Assembly (NCBI RefSeq): GCF_900496995.4
Contig: NC_044014.1
Span: 930,001 to 994,000, forward strand
Length of the DNA stretch: 64,000 nt
Source of the DNA: Aquila chrysaetos chrysaetos
Lineage: Eukaryota > Chordata > Aves > Accipitriformes > Accipitridae
Direction: 5' to 3'
Shown: positions 14,601 through 27,167 of the stretch, piece after piece
Position numbering within the stretch: position 1 is the first letter of the stretch
Layout: each line of letters opens with the position of its first letter
Program-made: the position numbers and the translations under genes
The notes under the pieces: model-generated
What the model was told of the DNA's origin: nothing
The model's input: only the letters and a program-made list of their open reading frames with translations
The model's database searches: none

Positions 14601-17278
14601 GGACATCTCATCCCAGTTAGTCTGGGAAAGCTCAGGCAGCATCGTCCTCCTTCAAAACCCAGACCCGCAACCAGCTTCACCAAGCAGCCAGGCCTCCCAG
14701 CTGCGTTATGAAATGGCAACTGAGCCTGAAACCAACCACAGAACCCAGAAACATTAGTTAAAAGGATAGAAAATACACTCTGCACCTTAAACTGACTCTT
14801 CTTTTCACCCGAGCTCCATGAAAAATAAGGTCCCTGTTTGCACGCGACCTTGTCAAGGTCAAATGACCGTGGCACCAGTGGAATAGCTTGAAAAAGCAGC
14901 ACAACAGGTTATTTATTGGGCTTAAAGAAAGACAACACTCCACACCCTGCCGCTTGCGTGTGTGTTTGAGGAAACAAATTTTGTCCTCCAGACATTTTCT
15001 CAAGCCTTTCCGAACTATTTCTCCTCAGACACTGCCTCTGCTTTTATGGAGTACAAAAGGGAGGGTCATGCTGGAGAATATAGGAAGCTACATCGATTAA
15101 ATTTATTGAACCTACATCTTGATTCTGTATCATCAGTGAATAACAAATCCCTAATCACGTGTTCCTGGAAATAACAATTTGTGGATTTGCATAGAACTGA
15201 AGAGTTTTTTAAAAACTTACAAGGATGTCATTCTCCATTAGAACAATTTCTACAGAACTATATTAAATTCCTGAGACCTTTTGGGGTTTTAGGTCTATTT
15301 GACTACAGAGCACTTGGCTGTAAAGTGCCAAAGGAAAATCAACGAATACCTTTCTAGGTTAGATGCCTCGTAGAAATTGCTTAGTATTTTGCCACCAGTA
15401 ATAGCCAACACTTGATGTTCTAGGGACAAGTAAGCTCCCCTTTTCCTTCACATGCAGATAAATGCTACTAGTCAGTTGTGGTCAAATAAAGATAGGATTA
15501 CATGAATGATTTAATTTGGAACTCTGAAGTATTGGCTAATATTTGGCTGTTTTTACCATAACATATATTGGTACAAATGCTGTTATCTGTCTCAAAATTA
15601 CTCAGTCCTGTTAGTGTCTCACAACCAGAGTAGTTGGATGGAATAGCTTTGTGTTCAAATCCTACATCCCAGTCAATTGGTTTGTGTAAAATTTTTAGAA
15701 CCTTCTTTTTTTTTTATTGTATTTTTCCATTTAAACTGAAACTCTGCTGTTGATTATACATGAAGAGCTACACTGCAGAAGGTGATAAACTTAGATGTTT
15801 TAAAGGAAAGTGTTAAAAAAGATCATTATTTAAAGGCCTTCACTTGTTAACATTCATTTGCTGACACTATTTTGAATTTGAGCCATCCACAATAAAAGGT
15901 AATATTTTAGAGATGAATTTTGGAAAAAAAAAAAGTGAAACAAGGTTTTATTCTTCATATAAATTGACAGTGCACTTGGAAACTTTCTGAAACTTTACCA
16001 AGTAGGAGGTGTTGACAACTGTCACTTTCAGAGCATATAATAAGGGAAAGATTTATAGGCACACGGTTCCATAAATATATTCAACACTAGTATTTTTCAA
16101 GACAACCAATGGGCCTTAAGTACATTCTTAAAAGTCATCTTAAAATGGGGTGCTATTTCTTCCATCAGGGCCTAGTGACAAATGCAACTTCCTCTAGTCA
16201 AGGCTTTCTTGTAGCCCCATACCGGTGACATTTGCCTTTTAATTCACCACTACAAAAGCTAAACTTTCTACCAGCCTCATATTTCCAGGTGAAGAACAAG
16301 CAGTTACTAGTCAGAAAGCTGACAAGAGCCAAAACAAAATAGACAGAAAGTCCACTGCAAAAGTAAAGTGTTCAGACAGCCCCTACACCAAACTTTCCAT
16401 TTCTAAGCATACTTTAAGCACCTACCATGTACTTAAACATACAGAGAAGAGCAGAAGCGTCGAACAGGTGGTAGGTTAGGAATGCTCTATGTCAGCTGAG
16501 AGCTGTGAGCCTAGACTGACAGCAGCGAATGTCTCCTGACAGTAAATTATTATTTTATACTACACACATTTCTCTGGAAGTATCATGATGTGAGAAATAA
16601 CAGACAAAAGTCAATCTGACTCGAATGTATTTGTTTTCTAATTTCTGTCTGCATTTTAAACAGTGTCAGTAGAGGCACAGCCACATCAACTGAAAGGAAA
16701 AGAAATCTTGATGAGAGAAATGACATTTAAAACCACCAAGGGAGCAAGCAGCTGGAAAAATATGAACTTTCTTTTTTTTAATCTAACAGGTTAAACAGCA
16801 CAGAATAGGAAGCAGTTCTCAAGATACACAGTATATGCACTGGAGTTCAGAAAATAGGAAATGTCCAAATCAGTTACTCAGTGAGCACAGTAACCAGATT
16901 ACTTTGTTACAGTAATTCATCATAACTTATATTACTCTGAAACACCAACATTTACAGCTGCAGTGGAGATTTATCAACAATTACAGGCCCTGACATTTCA
17001 ACTCAATCACATATGACGGAGACTCTATGAAGATCCTGACGAATAAATGGAGCAGGAAGGTGCAGCCTGCTTAACCAATGAAAGGCAGAGACATTATCTT
17101 CGATGGGCTTGCTCGCATCCTAAAGCAAAGCGGTTGCAAATTGGAGCTATGTTTATTAACCACACCAAAGAGAAACTAGGTATTAAGGGGGAAAAAAAAT
17201 CCCAAACAGAATCAAAACAGGACATTTGAAAATGGATTATACAAAGCCTTTAGGTAGCAGATGATTCATGTGTAACAT

Positions 17279-17293
17279 AGATATATATATATA
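17279..17293. repeat. (TA)n microsatellite
   Basis: An uninterrupted TA run of about seven units lies in an AT-rich, gene-free context. Confidence 0.8.
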
Positions 17294-20200
17294 GCACACA
17301 TTATGTAAATATTTATATATGCATAAACATGTATAGGAACTAACCTCACAGGCATGCTCCGTCATGATGCACACTGCTTGTCTGCTTTACCTGAGGATAG
17401 TACCATTCCTTGTATGCAGTGCACTTCATTTTAAAACCTGTAGGCTGTTCCTAGCAGACAGATTTAAAAGGATTTTTACGATTCACACTGCAAAAGGCTA
17501 AAAAAAAAAAAATCCATCCCTGCTGCATAAGATTATATTTTCCATCTCTATCCTCTGAATAGTGGAATCAGATGAGAAATGATTCATAAATCAGTCCAGG
17601 GAAGCATTTAGAGGACAGAGAAGAAAAAAAAAAAAGAAAAAAAAAAAAATCAACCATACAGTAAAATCTGCTCACCATGTACACACCCCCAAAGTGAAGA
17701 ATCAGACCAGCCTAACTGAGGAGAAGCTAAAGATGAATTTCACAAGAAGGCTGCAGTTGCTGGGTGATGCACTGTAAATCCTGCTCCCTCCGGGGAGAAT
17801 GATCTCATTGCGAAGATCCAGCAGCCGCCCCTCAGCCATTGCAGTGTCACTGCAGCTTGCAGCTGAGTGCAGGCACGTCATCACACGAGCTCCCTGAAAA
17901 CTGAAAGCCCTCCCTTTCAGAAATCTAAGTCAAGCATGCTGGTATAAAACCAGCTCACCTCCAACGCAGACTGAGGTCCCCTTGTACCTGGATGCTGCTA
18001 GAAGGACTTGCATTTTCAGCTTAATTATTAAGCCAAAGATTTGCATCCAGCACGGACTGAATCTGAACAGAACTCCACCTGAAGCAGGGGCTAAATTACT
18101 GAATAGGGCAGAGAAGATTTGAAGGATATTTGGATTTAAAAATAGCTAGCAGCCTTTGCACTCGCTCCTAGCAAAGGAGATGGAACCAAGTTATATGGAA
18201 AACCTTACACGTGTAAGTGCAGGGCCAGGCATTGGAGCTTATCTCTTATAGGGTTGTCATTACAGAATAACCCCGTGCTCTGAAAGTACGTGGAAATGGT
18301 AATATGGTGGAAAAAAGGTAGGTGTCTTTACAAACTCCTGTAAGGTATGATTTGGGAATTAAAGCATTGCAGATATGAAAAGCATGTCTTTAACCCCTAG
18401 CTTGCTGTCTCTCACTACTTTTCATAACTGAAAAGGTATTAATTTTCAATATTCATACTCACTACACTGAAAATTCCCCTTTACAGCAGAACTGAATAAC
18501 AAATACAGATGAAATTAATGTATTTGGTTACAAGATACTTATAACAGCCCCACACTGCAAAATTATTTAGAAGTAAAGAGGATATGGGGCCTATTTATTT
18601 GTTTTTCATATCTTCCTGACAGTGAAGACTGGGAACCATTCCCAGTGAATGTCAGTGAACTGCTGACAGTCATGACAGAGTGATCTGAGCACAGGACTGG
18701 AAAGCAGAAACCTACCCTGAAGCATGTTCTCAGTTTTTAGAAAGGAAGGTGTGGGGGTTTTTTTCCCCTTAAACAATACCTAAATATCTGGAATGTTCCA
18801 TTTAAAAAACTGGTTCTCCCCGAGTCCAAAGCCCCTGACTGTGCAGCACCTGAGTGCAAAGCCAAGGAACATGTGCGACTTCTAACCAGATTCCTAGAAG
18901 TCTGTTCCTATTTTTGTGGTTAACCACCGCTGTATTTCTCATGCCCTCTCTCCCTGCTCTGCAGTTTAACTACCCTTTGACAAAAGGACATGTAGTGGCA
19001 CTTTAAGAAAACCGTTAGAACAAAATTTCTATTTACTTCATAGAAACCCCTAGAAAGACAAAAATATGACAAAATTTCTAGTGATAGGAAGCTGCAAGAA
19101 CAGAATCTCTTTGGGTTTTTGCTATCAAAGTCATAGGCTCAAAATTTTCCTTTTTTCTGTCCATCCATACTGTGCTGCATGGTGTGAAACCATAGTATTA
19201 CTCACAGACACAGACTCCTCATTTACAGGGGTGGTTTTTCCTAAGCACCAGTTCTGGCTGCTTATCTGAAATTTTCTGCCTCTTTGGCATCCCAATGAAG
19301 TCAGTAAGGCTCTGTGGGAATACAACGCCAGTCTGCAGGATTAGTGTCTCAATCTACAAACATAGAGCTACTGAATTTGGCGTCAAACACACGCAAAGGT
19401 GCACTACCAACTCCCAGAAATCTCCGTCTTCAGCTTTGACAAAAGCTCAGCACTTTCTTGCTTCTTTATTGAGCAAACACTTTTTAAAATTAGATCATCT
19501 GGCTACAGCTCAGCCCACGCCATGATGAGCAGACCACCAAATCCCACACGCTGCAGCCTGTTCCCCAGTTTCACCCAGGAACCATCTCCCTCATGACACA
19601 AGGATTGGCTGTGGCGCTGACGAGAGCTGTACAAACAATAGCTTTTGAACCATTGGATAAATAAAACTATTTTCTATTTTTAGAGTTGAATTGCAACATT
19701 TTGTGGGAGTTTGTAAGTAAAACAAACAACATTGAAAGCAGTGTTGTAAGTGATATAAAGCAAGAGACCATCATTAGTTTACATCACTCAAAGAATCAGT
19801 TTTTGTTTTTCAGCTAGCAAGTGGTAGAGAAAAAGCATTCTTCTGGCAATTTCCATTTACTGAGCTGTATCCACTGCAGTCTTGTCCGAAGCACTCCACT
19901 GCACAGTGCTTTATCACGCAGAACACAAATGTTAATGAACTTTAAAAACCTGAAGCTAGCAAGTAAATAAGAGCTGATAAAAATTGCTATGCTCTACTTT
20001 TCTGATTCATAGTAAGCAGTCAGGATTTTGTCCATTTTGGAGGTTGAAAAGCAAACCAATGGAGGTCTGGTTTTTGTTTTTAACATTCTGATTCCTGTCT
20101 TTTTCAGCTATCTCAGCACAGTTTACAACTTATCTGTAATACAGATCAGCAGGTCAGCCAGGTGATTTTACACATAGCACTCTGCGCAGCTATCTACAGA

Positions 20201-21060
20201 AACTGGGCATGAATCTTTTCCTCAGCCTCTTCCTCAGTAATTGCTACAGATAAATGTGAAAGACACTGTACAAAAGGCACAGCAAAGCCCTGGGATTGCA
20301 GTAGTTACGCCAGAGGCTTTTTTTTGTTTCTTTTTACTCTCCAAATGGAACAAAACGAAACCTCCTTAGTCAAGAAAATACTGTGATGACATCTTGAGGT
20401 AAAGGGTATTAAGCAATGCTTGATAACCGGGGACACTGCTCTGCTGAGGAATATGCAGATGGCAGGAGCAATAGATGTCAACATTCACTGCAGATCCTGT
20501 TCTGCAGGGGATTCCTTTGCACCTCATCTTCTGGAGCAGAATGATGACACCTTGGGGCTACAGCCAGATAAAAGGTGTTCTGAGAGAGCCCTTCTTTGCT
20601 TGTCTTTCAGGTAAGCTTTGATCCGCATTTCTAATGTCAAACCTCATTCTATGAGCATCTTTAAGAAGTAAGAGAGTGATACTTCTCAGTCCTAACGTTA
20701 GAGTATCCATCTGAATATCTAAAATTAATTAAGTCCTACTTACAGTCAATGAGTCCTGTTTCCTGCACCTGTCCAGGCTGCAAAGCCAAGTGATGATTCT
20801 GTAAGGAATGAATGATAGTAATGATCAGATTTTTGTCACCGGGCCATCAGAAATTGCTGTAAGAAAGAAATAACACATAGAAAAGAGACAAGCATATGGA
20901 AGAAACAGTGATGCATGCTCATAAATTAAACTTGAAGAAATAAAATCTCGCAAAAAAGTAACAAGATTGGCCCCAATAAAAGACTTGGGCTCTTTTGCAC
21001 CAAGTACTGGTTTTATTTCACCTGTAAGAGGATCTCATTTCCTCTGTCCTCTACCCCTGT

Positions 21061-21290
21061 ATCATAGGACCATAGAATAGTTTGGGTTGGAAAGGACCTT
21101 AAAGGTCATCTAGTTCCAACCCCCCAGCCATGGGCAGGGACACTTTCCACTAGACCAGGTTGCTCAAAGCCCCATCCAACCTGGCCTTGAACCCTTCCAA
21201 TGATGGGGCATCCACAACCTCTCTGGGCAACCTGCTCCAGTGCCTCACCACCCTGTAATGCAAATGCCTTTTAAAACCTAACATTAAAAA
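21061..21290 (-). mobile_element. CR1 non-LTR retroposon, 3' end fragment
   Basis: The left edge reads, on the minus strand, as the ATTCTATG-type octamer repeats that end avian CR1 elements. Moving right on the plus strand come the familiar CR1 3'-UTR words: a block like TTGGAAAGGACCTT at about 21087, then GGTCATCTAGTTCCAACC, then a segment around CACTAGACCAGGTTGCTC. The match fades near 21265-21290. Only the non-coding 3' end (about 230 bp) remains, which is the usual 5'-truncated state. The element lies in minus orientation, and I could not identify target-site duplications. The right boundary is approximate. Confidence 0.9.
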
Positions 21291-24200
21291 TTATACAAAA
21301 GGAAACTTCTCTGCTCGTTTAGTTTCTCCCGAATCCTGATGGATTGAGGAGACATTATTTTACTCCTCTCTGCTTCCTTCATTACTTACAAGGTGTATGT
21401 CCCATTCACAGTCTTCCTGCCTGATTCCATGAGGTTAGCCGACACTAGGGCTGCCAGAAGAAATGCACAAAATCGGGGTCCTCACCAGCAGCTTTCAGGA
21501 CTGGTGACATTTGTGGCTGCCGTTTTGTTGGGGGCTTCGGGGTGGTGGGGAGCAGAGCTCAGGTGTGGAGGCAGGCTCCGGCTCAGGTCATGCCATCCCA
21601 GAGGCAGCTCAGGGGGCTCTGAACCTGTGGTGCCAGCAGGCTTGGGCTCCCCAGCAGCGCCCAACGGCTTGCGCCCAACAGTTTGATCAATCTTACCCAC
21701 TTCTAAGCTAATATAAGCCAATTTAAGGTTGTCTACATAAGACTTTCCCCATTTAAATCACTTTAGAAATACATTTGCTTAAACTGGTATGATTATTGTG
21801 TGTAGCCCTAACCCCTAATTCCTTTCCTTCTTTAGACTGTGTATTAAATCAGATCATTAAATTCACTGTGTCAAGATTGTTTTGGTTTTTAAATCTCAGA
21901 TATAAAGAAGTCAAACCAGTAGACTGCGTAACTATTAGATCTCCTCATGTCAACAGTGTGGGTAAGTATGAACAGCTCAGAAATTAGTATGTCAGAATAG
22001 TTTGGTAGTTAATGATGAACGCCATTCCAAGAAATGCACAGCATAAAAATATACATACTGGTTTGATTTCCAGAGGCAGCCAGGAAGGTTAATAAGTAAG
22101 CCATTGTTGGCAGTGAAAAAAACAGAGGAAAACAGGTTGTTCTCAGATTTCAGCAGGCAAGACAGTAGTACCTTGCTGCTAGAGAGGACTAGGAGGCATG
22201 TAATGAAAGCAGTGAGCTTCATCTCGTCTTGTGCAGTGATGTCACCATCTGAAGGGATGTAGGCGCATTCTCCCAAATCAGTCCTGAGACTGCCCTCTGG
22301 TTGCACCTATCTTACACTGTATCCATTATAAAGTTGGTATAGATTACTTTGATTTAGATCAATAAGAAACCAAAGAAACTTCAATCAATATTATCCATTT
22401 TTAAACTAACTTAAGTTTATAATCAGTTTGAGATTACAAACAGTTTTTGTGTAATGCCTAAAATAACTGTTCTTCACAACTGTTGCAAGGTGCCACATCA
22501 CTACAAAAACACATGCTTAAAACTAAACACAAAGTTGAAGTTGTCTGACTGGCAAGCGTGACTTCATAATGATCCAAAAAATATTGCCTTCTTTAGTCAA
22601 TGGTGGAGATGGGTCACTGTCTCAGATTTAAAAGGAACTAATCAATACATGATTGTTCTGTTGACATGCAAGTAAACAAAGTTAAAGTGAGTTCTAAACT
22701 GAAAGAGAATCGCAGCTTAACAAATCGATAAGCTTTTAAAGATTTCATCCAATACAATTTACAATTTTCCGTGATCACAGCACAGTGCTTTTCTGGCAAT
22801 AACCAAAAATCTTTTACCATAAAGATTTATATGAAAATAAATGCATTCACCTAATTACAAATGAAAGATCCCAGAAGTAAGCTGTCACAGCTGTGTTGTG
22901 ATATCTACTAGTACAGAAGAAGATTAATCTGACCCTGTTTTATACCTGCCTTAAAGCAGAAAAGGCTTCTGGTAAATTGATTTCCTGAAGGGAAGATGTG
23001 GCAGTACATCCGTAACAGATCAGTCAGCAGAAAACAGGACAAAAAGAAAGTGAGTGTCAGAGATGTGTTGTGCGGTGGGGACATTTCAGTGCTGGGTAGC
23101 AGCAGAAGCACAAGGCTGTTTGCAGAGGCTACCTGGCAGAGTCCTGACAAGCAGCACTGGCACCTGACATCTGCACAACACACACTGCACCTTTGGCTGC
23201 CTGCCTTGGAAGGACTTTGAAATTATTCTAATCTTCCTTCTTGAGGGCTGGCACTGACGAAAGGGGCTATTGCTTCTTTTTGTCAAGGTTTGAAGCTTTT
23301 CTGAGCTTGTTCCCATCCCCCTTGGCTTGACTGGATGACCACTCTCTTGCCTCGTCTCTTCCCCCACGCCAGGCGAGCAGGGTAGGGTGGTGACAGGAAG
23401 CAACATGTCCCATTGACAGTCCAGCGATCATCAGGCAAAGGCATGTCCATAAACCAGGTCAGACGATCCAAATACTCCAGCAGCAGGGCTGGGAGCAGGC
23501 ACAGCACCTGCAGCACTGCTCTCAATGGGAGCAAAGGCCCAGGCATGGGCTTCACCGGGGCTCCAGGGCCACTGGCAGAGGGTGGGTGGGAGGGGGCCCA
23601 GGGGCGGTTGCTCAGGGCTGGGGGGCCACCGGTGCACCCAAGGCTCTGGCAAGGTCTCTGGAGAGTTTATTCCAGCTCTTCAGCACAGGTATTGCATTTT
23701 AGGCACTTACATGTATTTATTATAACTATCCATGTAATTATACCTGCTACACCTGTAATTACACCTACAGCAGTAATTTTTTTCCCATTAACTTTAGATG
23801 ACCAAAGTCAGAGCAGACTCTGACCCATGGTTTGCAATATTAATTATTTTTCATAGTCACAGAAGTGTTGACAGAAAAAATTCCTGAAAATTTAATTTTA
23901 ACACTTCAGTCTTTACTACCCAAATGATACCTTTCCAAGCAATTTATGACATTTTTTCTCTTCGTGTAATTAAATTTTTTTAATTCAAGCCCCTTGTCTG
24001 TGATGTTTAGGATAACGAATACTGCAAAATCATAAATGCGCATTCAGAGGTTAAACATAGTGCCCTTTCCCTGGTGTTTTGTTGTTATAACTTTGCAACA
24101 TTATAACAGTGCTGCTCCTTTTGTTTCAAAATAAAATCAATTTCCCCTCCAATAAGGTGGAGAAAGTGATTTTATTTTCAAACAAACTGAGTTTGACTGA

Positions 24201-26640
24201 CACCCTCACTGGAGTGCACTCGCGAGCACCCAGCTGTGCCCCCCCAACCTGCCCAGTGTGCAGGGACCCAGGCATGCGTCTGGGGGTCTGGCCGGGACTC
24301 CTTGCAGCGACGCTGAGGATGAGGGAGTACTGTCAAGTATTGATAGAAATATTAAGCACTGTTTTATTACGAATGAACAAAGTTCCTACCTCAGAAGAGT
24401 TGGCCCACAAGCCGCACATTCTTATTGCAGAATGTTGCTGGAAATCCCTTAAGAGAATCTCTGTGCATTAATGGTAGCAGGTAGAGCATTGCTCCAAGTT
24501 CCCTCTTATACCTCTCCCTTTTGCTTCACCCAGCACACTGGGGCAGCTGAAGCATCTAATGGCCTGCAGGCAATTTCAATACACTGGACACCAGCTAGGT
24601 ATTTCCACCACGCCAGAAAAACAGTGGGCTTGAAACTACAATGCCTTGTCTTACCTTCCCATACAGTTGCCCAATTATAAAGTGCATCCTGCAGAGGGGA
24701 AAGGTGGGATCAGCTCCTCTCTTCTTCCCAGGAGAACAACAGGGGAGCAACTTCATCAGGAAACCCTAACAGAGCTCTGTGTTTTCCCAAATGCCTCCTA
24801 GAGAAGAGCCTGTTGCTGCCAAAAAGCCAGTAACAGAGGAAGCCAGTTTGGAGACAATGTGATATTTGTCCTGCTGAAACAAGCAACAGCCTGTTGCAAA
24901 GACACTGCTTCACGTAGGATATGCTCAGGGTTTGCGCAGCACCACATGACAAATACTTATCAGGGTTTTCTCTGCTAGTAGAAGATACTGCCAGAGCACG
25001 TTTCCACCTGTGACGAGTACGGTGGGGTTACTGGTGGTTCCTAGAGCAGAGGAAAGCGCTCTTAAGGTCTGTTGATTGGGGGATATCCAGTGGCTGTCAA
25101 TCTCCTCCACGTAGATTTTTTTTTTGGTGGGAGAAGACTGAAAAGGTGATTGTGTCAGCCAGATTGCAGTTGCTTTGGTGAACCCCTCCTTCCTCCTGAG
25201 CCAGCCAGCCCATATTCGTGTCAATAAAGCATTGAGCTTTCTGTTCCTTAAACACTGCCGCAGTCCCTGAGCATGCAAGTGTAGTGTTCACATGGAGAAG
25301 ACTAGCACATTCCTGGAACGATGAACTTGCTTTTCTTTCCTGTGTTCAGGGCTGCCTGGATTTCCTTTACCGAGCGGGGTGCCAAGGGAAGATTGCTGGG
25401 CAGCAGAGAGCAGCAGAGAGCTACAAGATGAGCGCCAAACCCAAGGCAGCCTCCAGCTTTCAGAGCCGTGTCTGTGCGCATCTATCGGGCCTAGCACGTG
25501 AGGACATAATAAATAAACGCATAAACATAAGGAACTTGCTTCTTGAACAGTTGTTCAATTAAAAATTATATTTTGTTCTGCCAAGGACAATTTTTCCCTA
25601 AGTTCCTTAGTAGAACAAAATTGATTTTTAATCATGCAAATTTCTCAACAGATTTCCTGTGCTCAGGCATAACAAAGGATAATTTAGGCATTGGCGTGCT
25701 TGGAAAGGCTGATTGCTGAAGGGGCTGTATACATACCACCTCTCACTGCTGCCTGCCTGCCTGGGAGGAGCGTGGCACTACAGCAGCCCTCCAGCTGTGC
25801 CCAGGACAAGCCTCTGCACCCCTACCTGTGTGCACAGTGCATGGCTCATGGACTAGACTGGAGAGCTGCCCTGGGGTTATGCAAAGGAAGAAGTACAGAT
25901 AAGGTCCTACTTAAAGTTCTCCCTTAGTCCCAGGAGGCCTAAGGCTGAGGTATGGAAAAATGTGTTAAGGATGGACTAACAGCTGGAGAACTGACCCTGA
26001 AAATGTCTTCATGGGCCAAACCTTTACTCCACTTTGTTCGATAATCCATTGGCTGTACTGAGCATAATGCACATATTAAAAATATCCTGACCTTGTCTTT
26101 CTGGGAAGGTTTTAGGTTAATACTCTTTGCTATTATAGTAACTCACTGAAAAGAGTTATCTCTATCTCACCAGAAGATATATTTTACTTGGGCTTCATCA
26201 TTGTCTACTGCAGAAAGGCAGAAATGAAAACCATTCAGCCTAAATAAAATGCCTGCATGCTCTCATTAAGTAAATAACACTTTACCCATCCTCTGGCTAA
26301 ATAAAATAAAATCTTATATATTTGCTTTTATAAATTCCCAGCAGTAAATCAGCATCTGCTTTCAAATGGCAACACTAGCCTTTACTAAGCGGTTTCCTAT
26401 TTGGAGAGCCCCCGCTGTCTGCTCGGATGGCATTACAACCTTAGCCAACATTGGAAAAGAGAAGGAATTAATTATTATCTATTTCGAGGCCCTGTGCCGT
26501 TAGTTTGAGAGCTATCAGAGACTGGTTTAGAGGCCAGCACTTGCGCTTTGGCAACCAGATATGGTTTCCTTTGAAATCCAAGCAGAGCTTTGTGTTTGCC
26601 CTGAGTAACTTTATGTAAGAAGCACCGCATTCGGTTACCA
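21291..26640. other. Intergenic region between CR1 fragment and BNIP3 CpG island
   Basis: No recognisable gene. GC-richer patches at 21440-21680 and 23410-23660 contain overlapping short open frames on both strands that look non-coding. The last kilobase before 26640 is AT-rich and then turns sharply into the CpG-rich promoter block. Confidence 0.6.
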
Positions 26641-26711
26641 CACGCGAGCGGGAAGCACGTTGTGGGACACGGGTGGGCGTGCGGTGTACGGGTCACGTAC
26701 AGCACTGCGTG
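26641..26711. promoter_or_regulatory. Cluster of five hypoxia-response core motifs (RCGTG)
   Basis: Five RCGTG cores fall in 71 bp. On the minus strand they are at 26641-26645, 26656-26660 and 26694-26698; on the plus strand at 26677-26681 and 26707-26711. The 26694 site reads TACGTGAC on the minus strand, close to classical HIF sites. BNIP3 is an established HIF-1 target in mammals, so position (about 420-490 bp upstream of the ATG) and content agree. Five-base cores are frequent in CpG-rich DNA, so function is inferred. Confidence 0.5.
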
Positions 26712-26969
26712 GGTATGCAGTGGGAAAATGAGGAATTCTCTGAGGAATTTACCCTGTTCTTCAGCTCGGGCTCTCCGGCTGCGGTCGGAGGCCAGCACGG
26801 GACCTCTCCCGCTGCTCCTGGAGGCTTGGCGGATCCTCCGATCCGCAGAGAACCTTCCCACCGGCCCCGCCGCCATGGCGGCGGCAGCGCCTGAGGAAGC
26901 CTGCAGGAGCCTGAGGGAGCGCGCGACCCGCCTGACTCCGCCCCCCCGCCTCCCGCCCCGCGGCGGCGG

Positions 26970-26974
26970 CCAAT
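26970..26974 (+). promoter_or_regulatory. CCAAT box
   Basis: CCAAT sits in a GC-rich setting 157 bp upstream of the BNIP3 ATG. A GC box follows at 26981-26987 and a CRE at 26992. NF-Y is the usual binder of such sites; occupancy is inferred. Confidence 0.6.
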
Positions 26975-26991
26975 GCGAACGGGGCGGCCGC

Positions 26992-26999
26992 TGACGTCA
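26992..26999. promoter_or_regulatory. Consensus CRE (CREB/ATF site)
   Basis: The perfect palindrome TGACGTCA lies 132 bp upstream of the BNIP3 start codon and 17 bp after the CCAAT box. This spacing is typical of core-promoter-proximal CREs in CpG islands. It suggests cAMP/ATF input into BNIP3 transcription (inference). Confidence 0.7.
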
Positions 27000-27130
27000 C
27001 GGCGGCTGTGCCCACAGGAGCGGAGGCGGGGGGCGGCGGCGGTCAGTGCGCGTCCCACCGACCCCGCAGCTCCCCCGGCCCGGCGCGTCGCGTCGCTCCG
27101 CCGCGGCGGCAGAGGAGCGGAGGCCGCGCC

Positions 27131-27167
27131 ATGTCGTGGCTCAGCCCGCAGGAGGAGAACTTGCAGG
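27131..27167 (+). CDS. BNIP3: BNIP3 exon 1 (coding part)
   Basis: Twelve codons plus one base precede the donor G|GTAAGG. The peptide begins [12 protein letters not shown] and its end matches the EE-x-LQG of other BNIP3 proteins. The first residues differ from human, as is usual for this exon. It lies inside the CpG island. Confidence 0.88.

Larger units (their letters stand above)
1..21060. other. Intergenic left flank, no gene recognised
   Basis: I find no exon here that matches a protein I know on either strand. The many short open frames mostly lack an ATG or overlap one another in several frames. GC-richer patches at about 1640-2230 and 3850-4260 hold the longer ones and look like chance openings. 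The DNA is otherwise AT-rich, with homopolymers (for example T8A22 at 1304-1333) and short AT microsatellites. In human the gene upstream of BNIP3 is JAKMIP3, transcribed divergently. No JAKMIP3-like coiled-coil exon is visible, so the stretch is either intergenic or a non-coding 5' part of that neighbour (inference). Confidence 0.6.

Noticed and set aside
1-26640. Search for JAKMIP3 coding exons expected by synteny on the minus strand
   Set aside because: No coiled-coil-like Glu/Lys/Leu-rich exon was found; the gene probably starts further left.
26936-27130. In-frame open stretch of 65 codons before the BNIP3 ATG, recalling the N-terminal extension of the longer human BNIP3 form
   Set aside because: There is no in-frame ATG; only a GTG in poor context at 27008. 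Openness is expected in a CpG island and the sequence did not remind me of the human extension.
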